64,000 bases of DNA from Siderastrea siderea. Lineage: Eukaryota > Cnidaria > Anthozoa > Scleractinia > Rhizangiidae. The stretch lies in the NCBI GenBank assembly GCA_964030785.1, contig OZ034971.1, forward strand, positions 18,432,365-18,496,364, in the 5' to 3' direction. Numbering within the stretch: position 1 is the first letter of the stretch; every line of letters begins with the position of its first letter. Positions 57,601-64,000 of this stretch are shown here, piece after piece. A program made the position numbers and the translations under genes. The notes under the pieces are model-generated. The model made no database searches. It saw nothing but the letters and a program-made list of their open reading frames with translations, and had not been told where the DNA came from.

Positions 57601-58495
57601 TCTCAAATAAAAGTTTCAAAGAAAATTTAACTATTCAATGCAGAGTTTCCACCCTTGTGAATTAAAGCAGCCATTTTCCTTGTCTAAATGTAATTGTAAT
57701 TGTTGTCCCTTCAGAAAAACCAGAATACTAAATGAGACACAATAAAAGGGGATTTTTCTGTTAAATGAAATACACTAGTGTGCCACTATTGTGACAGATG
57801 TATTATCTAAAGAATTCCATTTTATTGATATAACGTTAGATGATTTATCCAAAACACTGGTACGTGTATGTTCACAATTAGGCTGAGGAAAACACACGAA
57901 AAGTTTTAGAGTATTAGAAAGTTCAAACTCACAGTACACTGATAATTACTCCATCCAAACTGTCTCTTATGTCTACTTTAGACTACCAAAAATGTGAACA
58001 CAAATTAATTAAGCTAAAAAAATTGAAATATATGTCATAAAAGTTTTACATACTGACTAAATGTAAATATAACAACAGTGTGCTCAGGACGTGTTTAGGA
58101 CAACTTCAAGTGTTTATATGTGAACCTCAAAAGGACACATACTCTGAAATTGTCCCAGAACATTAAAGAAATCTTAGACAAATTCATTTAAAGCTTGTTA
58201 TCAAAATATTTTTATCCAAACAATTAGCTAGCTGATTATAACAAAACTTGCAAAAAACATGACATAGGAGTTTTGAAGGGTGCATTATTTGTTCGATCTC
58301 TTATAAAAAAAAGAGTTTTAGACAAAAAACTGCAATAACTGATAAGGAAAGTAATGTATGAATTTCGTTAGTGTATTCCAACAGTAATGATTGTGGTATG
58401 CAACTGCTGCAAAAATGCAATACTTTACTGTGAAGTTATTTAACTTAAGCTTATTGTCACCTTGTTCTTACGCTATACAAAACACATCATGAGGT
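54679..58495. other. intergenic; dispersed repeats
   Basis: Near 54940-55000 (minus strand) is a widespread-looking repeat that translates as SSPGPSPRSKWRSEKP. 56990-57350 holds G/C homopolymers and ccctgtttaggaca-type repeats. No gene recognised. Confidence 0.45.
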
Positions 58496-60244
58496 TTAAA
58501 GAACAACTACCTTGGCATTCCAATGCCAATCTCTAACAGCTCTAACAGCTACAGCAATGCGACCCTTCATGGTCACTGTAACCCCTCCAAGCGAATGAAT
58601 CCCTTCTACATCGAGTGCAATGGCTCGTACCAATTCGCCATCTTTAGTGTATATATCCACTCGCAGGAGGGCTGTCTCTCGTTCCTTACAAGCGACGACG
58701 AGGTGTTCACCTGTTTGATGGCGAGCCATTTTATAGTATAAATATCCTTTGTTGTTGACGTTGAATATGTTCTGTTGTGTTCCATCCTCGGTGAATACGC
58801 GAACACAGTAATCATCTTCGTCAAGCACCATCACACTTCCGCCAGGAACAGCAGCAATATCGACTGGATACTTCAATATTCCTTCTCCAAAGCTACAGAC
58901 ATATCCTCCGTCATGGTTGAACACATCAACAACATATTTGCCCGCATCAGTCAGCCTCACTACTAGCACTTTGCTGCTGCTAACCGTCAGTATGCCCCAG
59001 CCCCCTCTCACAGGAAACTTTTTCAGCAGGTCACCACTGTTCTTTTGCACATGCACTTCCCACTCCCATTCCTTAGCCCCAGGCTTCTCCAGTCTGACTA
59101 GTACATAGATGTTACTGTTCAGACCAGTGGCGACATCAAGGATATCAAACTCTGAATCGGCGTCATCAGTTTGGGGTTCAAAACTGTGAAGAAACTGTCC
59201 GCTGCTACTAAACACCTTGACATTTCTATCCCCATCGTCTGTTACGATAAACTGTCCGTCCGTGTTTGTAGCGATACCGCGCAGACTCTTCAGCTTGTGC
59301 TTCTCTTCACCTTCCCGACCAAACGACCATGGTGTAACACAGCAATGTTTCATGTCAACTTTCTGCAATACTTTTTTCACTCTCCTGTCGCGCAGAGGGT
59401 CAATTTTGTCTTCCCCAGTATCAACAGAAGGCCAGATCCAGACATGTATGTCTTTATTAGCTATTTGTGCAGCATCGTAGATGGCGCGATTTACCTGACA
59501 GACGGCGGAAATTATTTCCCTCCGTTCGTCTTTGCCAAAGCGGCCCTTGATATTGAGAACGCTTTTTTCAAGCTCGACTTTAAAGTTGTTCTGAACTTCT
59601 GGCAGAGAGTGGAGTTTTTGAAGGCATTGTTCGCACTCTGGTAATGCATTTTCCATTGCGCTCTTCACAGACAAAGACGACAAGTCGCCCGCAGTCACCA
59701 CAGTACTTACGGCTGACTCTAATATTGTCGCCATGACACGATATCGAATAGCTGTGATGCGGTCAAACGTGCTCAGCGCTTCATTGTTGAAAGCTCTTGT
59801 TACCTCTTCACGAGCCATTTTGAATCTCTCTTTTGCTTCAGAAAGCGCCTTCTTGGTTGTTTCACTAAACTCAGTCAGTTCCATGTTTGTCATTTTTGCG
59901 GCGAGGTCAACTGTTTTCACAGTAGCTGTTGTTGCAGGTGAGCTAAGCTCTTCAAGATTCTCGTTTCTTTTTCCGGTACCAGTGGTTGTTCCAGCAGCCT
60001 CTGCGTCGATTGCGTGATAAAGATATTTGAGACCAGCTTCGAAGGCGTCAATCGCTGCCAGAAGGTCCTTTCTTGCTAATCCATCCAACTTTGACTTGAT
60101 ATCGTTGATTTCGCGTACGATCAACTCACGAATTTTTTTATCGGTCACATCGCCTTCTTTCAGTTTTTCGGCTGCTTTATCTCTGCCTTTATTCACGAGC
60201 AAACCAATACTGGCTTTAAACACTGCTGTTACTATTGAGGACAT
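58496..60244 (-). CDS. intronless helical/NHL-type beta-propeller protein
   Basis: 582 residues in one uninterrupted exon. Residues 1-75 (IGLLVNKGRDKAAEKLKEGD then LIVREINDIKSKLDGLARKD) and 115-265 are helical, with coiled-coil character at 125-155. A WPSVDTGEDKIDPLRDRRV linker follows at 271-289. Residues 321-582 form repeated propeller blades of NHL/YVTN type: TDGQFIVTDDGDRNVKVFSS (328-347), GGSVMVLDEDDYCVRVFTED (468-487) and three or four weaker ones. No RING, B-box or signal peptide is present, so it is not a canonical TRIM-NHL protein. I know this architecture as an expanded, mostly intronless cnidarian family. Its function is not established; the propeller suggests protein or RNA binding, and the N-terminal helices oligomerisation. 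The start ATG at 60244 opens the conserved N-terminus. Antisense open frames inside it are shadows. Confidence 0.85.
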   Translation of the reverse strand: MSSIVTAVFKASIGLLVNKGRDKAAEKLKEGDVTDKKIRELIVREINDIKSKLDGLARKDLLAAIDAFEAGLKYLYHAIDAEAAGTTTGTGKRNENLEELSSPATTATVKTVDLAAKMTNMELTEFSETTKKALSEAKERFKMAREEVTRAFNNEALSTFDRITAIRYRVMATILESAVSTVVTAGDLSSLSVKSAMENALPECEQCLQKLHSLPEVQNNFKVELEKSVLNIKGRFGKDERREIISAVCQVNRAIYDAAQIANKDIHVWIWPSVDTGEDKIDPLRDRRVKKVLQKVDMKHCCVTPWSFGREGEEKHKLKSLRGIATNTDGQFIVTDDGDRNVKVFSSSGQFLHSFEPQTDDADSEFDILDVATGLNSNIYVLVRLEKPGAKEWEWEVHVQKNSGDLLKKFPVRGGWGILTVSSSKVLVVRLTDAGKYVVDVFNHDGGYVCSFGEGILKYPVDIAAVPGGSVMVLDEDDYCVRVFTEDGTQQNIFNVNNKGYLYYKMARHQTGEHLVVACKERETALLRVDIYTKDGELVRAIALDVEGIHSLGGVTVTMKGRIAVAVRAVRDWHWNAKVVVL

Positions 60245-61940
60245 AGCTGCTGAAGAGTTAACATTAACCGTGCTGTAGTTTGTGGACTAAAAGAAATGTT
60301 TGACATAAAGCCAAATATATGCTAATGATCCACTACATGTATTAGTGGATTTAGTAGAAATACCCAGGAGACAAGCTTTTCTTTGTTCAAAGGACGTGAT
60401 TACAACTTTGTTCGGCAGAATATTTAATTGTCGTTTTATTGATTTTCCTTTGGCTGAGAAAATACCCATGCATTGATACTTTGACTTTGTTCTTTGACGT
60501 TAGCCGATATCAACTGTACTCAAGTATTATTCATAGCGTCGTTCCCATTTTGTGGCGCTTTTTCTCGGGGTAGGTTGAGTGGCCTTCTATAGCGGAGTAA
60601 GATGTGATGAGAGGGCCATTCGGGAGAACGATTCACGGACTCTAGGAATAGGGCCTACATATTCACGGTTGTCAAGAAATTTTTATCAAGGTCCGCGAGT
60701 CACGGCCTAGCCTTTGTTTTTTTTTTTTGGCCTGATAAATCATCACATTTCAGCGCAAAATAGAATGCGTTCATTTTAATTGACAAGAAAATGATCGTCT
60801 TGAGCGAGAAGGCTTGTGTGTTCATTTGTTCGGATGTTCAGTTTTGTCCGACTGAAAGTTAAACGTCCGAAAATTTCGAAGTTAAATTTGTGCGCAGCAG
60901 ACTCTGTTAGGCGTGCAGTCTAAAAGGCGTCGTCATTTTCTACTTGTCTGAGTGAACGCACGGCGCTAGTGCTCTTCGTCATCTTGATTAAACTATTTTG
61001 AAATCAAATGAGTTGATTTTCACACTACATAACTTCAATAAATCTGGCTCGTAGACTCAGGACTAAACTGTTAGCTGTCCTTTTTCTCCGTGAAGAATAA
61101 TAACCTTGTGTCTCTGTCACTTCTGAAAAGTCTAGTTTGTCTTTCGTCGAAAATTGATTTGTGCTCTTCTTGGCATCGAACAACTCAAGCGTGCTACTTC
61201 AGAGGGCAAGTATTTCTTGTAATGGCGTTTGCATGTTTCAGTAAAGTTTGGTTTCTTTGCTGTGCGTCCACTCTGAACGCGGGCCTCTCCTTCAGTGAAA
61301 AGAGAAAAAGAAATTCCTTGCAGGCTAGAGTAAAAACAATGATTTTTACTTTTTATTATAGATGGCATGCGCAAGTTTGTGTCTTTCTAGAAAAAGTGTT
61401 TCGTCTTTGTTTGTTTCAAAGCGGACAAGAATGACGCAATGTTTAAAAATCCATTAGTGACATAGACATACTTCATTTGTTAACGCAGGTTAAAAAAGGC
61501 AGCCAGAGGCTGATGTGGACCTGCGATATCGATTCATTATAAATTTTAGGATTAAAGCATATAAAATATCTAAGAATATCAAAATAGTAAAATAGTCATA
61601 TCACGAACTATTCAAGCTAGAATTGTTGCGATTAAAAAAAAATATATGTCTAGCAGTATAAATTATAATGAAAGTCTCTTGACCAGTAACAGAATATGAC
61701 CTCAAAAATTCCTTTGATAAATAATGTTCCCGTAAGGTTTATATGTTTAGAAACAGTAATTTCACATTTTGTCCAGATCTGAGTGTTCAGAGCACATAAA
61801 AACATATGGGCAACATCGCAAACAACGTACATTGTCACCAACATTACCCACCGCAATGTGTGCAACGCAACGCTCAACATTGCGCTCAATGTCTAAATTT
61901 CATTGTATACTCACTCCTGCAAATGAAATAATATGATTAA
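60245..61940. other. no gene recognised
   Basis: Upstream of the propeller gene. It presumably includes its promoter, but no element can be assigned. 61090-61434 (plus) is an open frame without recognisable features. Confidence 0.4.
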
Positions 61941-61941
61941 T

Positions 61942-62365
61942 GGCTGGTTTTCATTAGCGACGCTGTCGGAGTCGGAGTCGTGAGCGGGGTCGTAAGAGCG
62001 CTTATGACCCAGTGAAAATCAAAAATCGGAGTCCCAAGCGGAGTCATAAGCTCGACGGAATCGGAGTCAGAAGAATCAGAGCGTTTCCATTTTCTTCCGA
62101 CTCCGCTTACGATTCCATAGCTTACGATATATACTGAAAACCAGATTGTTGGAGTCGGAAGCAGAAGCGGAAGGATAAACCAATCACAGTGCTTGTCCTC
62201 ACGCTTTGTGATTGGTTTAGTTCTTCCGCTAACTGCTTCCGACTCCGACGACCTAGTTTTCACTAGAGCGTAAGCAGAATCGGAACGTTGTTTTCACTAG
62301 ATCAAAATGCTCTGCGCTTCTGATTACGAATCCAACTCCGACTCCGTCGCTAGTGAACACCAGCC
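61942..62365. mobile_element. MITE with GGCTGGT ends
   Basis: The left end ggctggttttcattagcgac matches the reverse complement of the right end (ggctggtgttcactagcgac). Internal gtcggagtcggagtcg-like words recur on both strands. TTAA lies beside both ends (61937-61940 and 62366-62369, the left one base away). Confidence 0.8.
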
Positions 62366-62707
62366 TTAAAGGGAGAGAATATTCGCTACGATTTTCATTG
62401 GGCGCAACATTGTACTGTATGTTCCGGCTCAGTCAGGCTCAAGCATGGTCTCCAACAAACATTCGTGGATCATTAGGATGGAAATTTTGCTTTCAGCAAA
62501 AACTAATGAACTTTTGAGTGTGCTTATTTAAGCTCTTCGGGAAATATTCATACAAGAAACCTTTACATTTTAATCCTCCATCGCACTTTTTAATTTTCTC
62601 TCAGTATATTTCATTCTGTAAGAAAGAGGAATGCATGCGTCGGAGAAATAAGAAAATCATTTTTTCCCCAACATTACCTCAAAGCACTAAATTTTGCGAG
62701 AGTTTAA

Positions 62708-63026
62708 GGGGCCGATTACATGGCAAATTTCAGCCTGGGCGCAGTGGTTAAAATTGGGCGGGAAAATTTGCAGGAACCCGTTTTACATGCATCACAAAAG
62801 CGGTACGCATGCCCAAGTTCATATTTCTGCCCGGCTTAAATTTAAATGCGATTACATGAGGTTTTTCCGCCCATTTGACCGAGCTGAAATTTCCAGCCTG
62901 GTTTCACAAACCGGGCTGAAACTGTCTTTAGTAAATCGCAAACGTTTTTTTAAAAAGATTTGTACGGGAAACCGAGCCGAAATCTCAGCCCGGTTAACGG
63001 CTGAAATTTGCCATGTAATCGGCCCC
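62708..63026. mobile_element. 319-bp TTAA-flanked MITE
   Basis: Perfect 28-bp terminal inverted repeats (ggggccgattacatggcaaa and onward). TTAA lies at 62704-62707 and 63027-63030. Internal degenerate copies of the end (gcgattacatgag) are present. The frames through it on both strands are products of the symmetry, not genes. Confidence 0.9.
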
Positions 63027-63030
63027 TTAA

Positions 63031-64000
63031 ATTTTCCGGATGGGCGATTGTTTGCTTTGCGGGAACCAACTTTTGCGATTGGGAAAGACTTTTTTTTACA
63101 TTGCTTAGGATTAATTGGATCTTCAGCGAAGTCGCATTCAACTGGACTCAAAACATTTTCGTTTTTTTTATTTGCGTACATGCAATCGAAAGATATCTTT
63201 ATAAATCAAAGAACTATTAGCGAAAATGTATGGGAGAAATGTGGAATACAGATTCTCCTTCTCAATGGAGTACCTTCATACGATCCTTTTCTGTGAAGCT
63301 GTTAGCAGTTAAATACTTGTAGTGTACCGACTGCAATTTCGTCGTTTATTTTCCGATGTTTGTTTAAAATTTCGGCAGTGGAGTAGACTTTCGCGAAGAA
63401 AATTTCTGCGGTATGTTTTTTTGGCCGGATGTTTTTTGGAGGCGGATCGTGAAGAAAACCGCAAAAATTGCAAAATTTAGAACCCGCAAAAATTTAGTGC
63501 CACACGCTATTTTATCATCACACTTGGCCAGTCATTATAATACAATAATATATAGATTTAGCCATGCCTAAAAGCGGAGCCTCCAAGGAATAAACTGGTG
63601 CTCGTTTCTCAAAAATAGTCCTGAAACTTTTCGCTCTGAAATATATTTCGGGGCTTTCTTTGGCTCGTTCCCTTTCGAAAAGTGTTTCTCAAAAAGCCCG
63701 AAAGTGTTCCGAATTGTCCTCCAATATTTTGAGGATTTGTTCTGTAAAACCAAGCTCGAAAGGTCATTCTAGAGGCTGAGCACAGCTTAATTTTTTTTCG
63801 GGCATCAAACTGAACACATATTTTACTCAGGAGCAGTCTTGCTTGGTTTCTTAAATGTTTCCATATCCTGTCATTAAACTGTGAAGGCTTGTCAAATCTC
63901 CTTGGATTATTGGCTGTTGGCTTGAATGAACCTGAAACGGCGCTCATGTACAACAACAAAATAAAACTTATTCTCAAGTAAATGGGTTATCTTCAGCGCG
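63031..64000. other. no gene recognised
   Basis: A minus-strand frame at 63609-63977 begins with a hydrophobic stretch but has repeat-like composition. Nothing firm. Confidence 0.35.

Noticed and set aside
59171..59644. 157-codon plus-strand open frame
   Set aside because: Antisense shadow of the propeller gene with no domain.
62694..63296. 200-codon plus-strand open frame
   Set aside because: Runs through the symmetric MITE at 62708-63026; repeated ISARLTAE-like words come from the inverted ends.

Overview
The window looks like nuclear DNA of an animal, most likely an anthozoan cnidarian such as a stony coral. This is an inference. It rests on GT-AG introns, AT-rich sequence with long intergenic spaces, three GIY-YIG Penelope-like retroelement remnants, dense short inverted-repeat transposons, and an intronless gene for a helical/beta-propeller protein of a family that I know as expanded in corals and anemones. 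No bacterial or organellar gene organisation is visible.

Layout. 1-8.3 kb: a degraded multi-domain transposon gene on the minus strand, read from about 8.29 kb down to 2.2 kb. It has an N-terminal Cys/His segment, a DDE-type transposase core, an OTU-like piece and a CXC cysteine-rich piece. It is broken by frameshifts, an in-frame stop, a tRNA-derived SINE (6.42-6.66 kb) and an opposite-strand Penelope-like fragment (7.05-7.86 kb) that carries a hammerhead-like ribozyme. 8.3-17.6 kb: simple repeats, a separate OTU exon at 12.5-12.8 kb and a 2.6-kb element with inverted ends. 17.8-27.2 kb: a nested repeat block holding a Tc1/IS630-type transposase remnant, a minus-strand multi-exon gene of unknown function (20.4-22.0 kb), a partial duplicate of that gene's last exon, and a very large inverted repeat (22.2-27.0 kb) around a second Penelope-like remnant.

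27-41 kb: dispersed repeats, a third Penelope-like remnant on the minus strand with a well-formed hammerhead ribozyme (31.1 kb), a 106-bp minisatellite array (32.8-34.1 kb), a 5'-truncated LINE with a complete reverse transcriptase core (35.7-37.5 kb), a TTAA-flanked 1-kb inverted-repeat element and an STPR-like coding remnant. 41-64 kb: the host-gene part. Two tandem paralogous LicD/fukutin-type membrane transferase genes (46.4-47.1 and 54.0-54.7 kb, plus strand) and one intronless NHL/beta-propeller gene (58.5-60.2 kb, minus strand) are separated by MITEs, foldback repeats and unannotated sequence.

The best-supported intact genes are the two LicD-type genes, the NHL-type gene and, less certainly, the multi-exon gene at 20.4-22.0 kb. 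Most other coding signal is transposon-derived and decayed. The most unusual items are the two hammerhead ribozymes tied to GIY-YIG retroelement tails, the DDE+OTU+CXC gene they lie near, and the nested giant inverted repeat.
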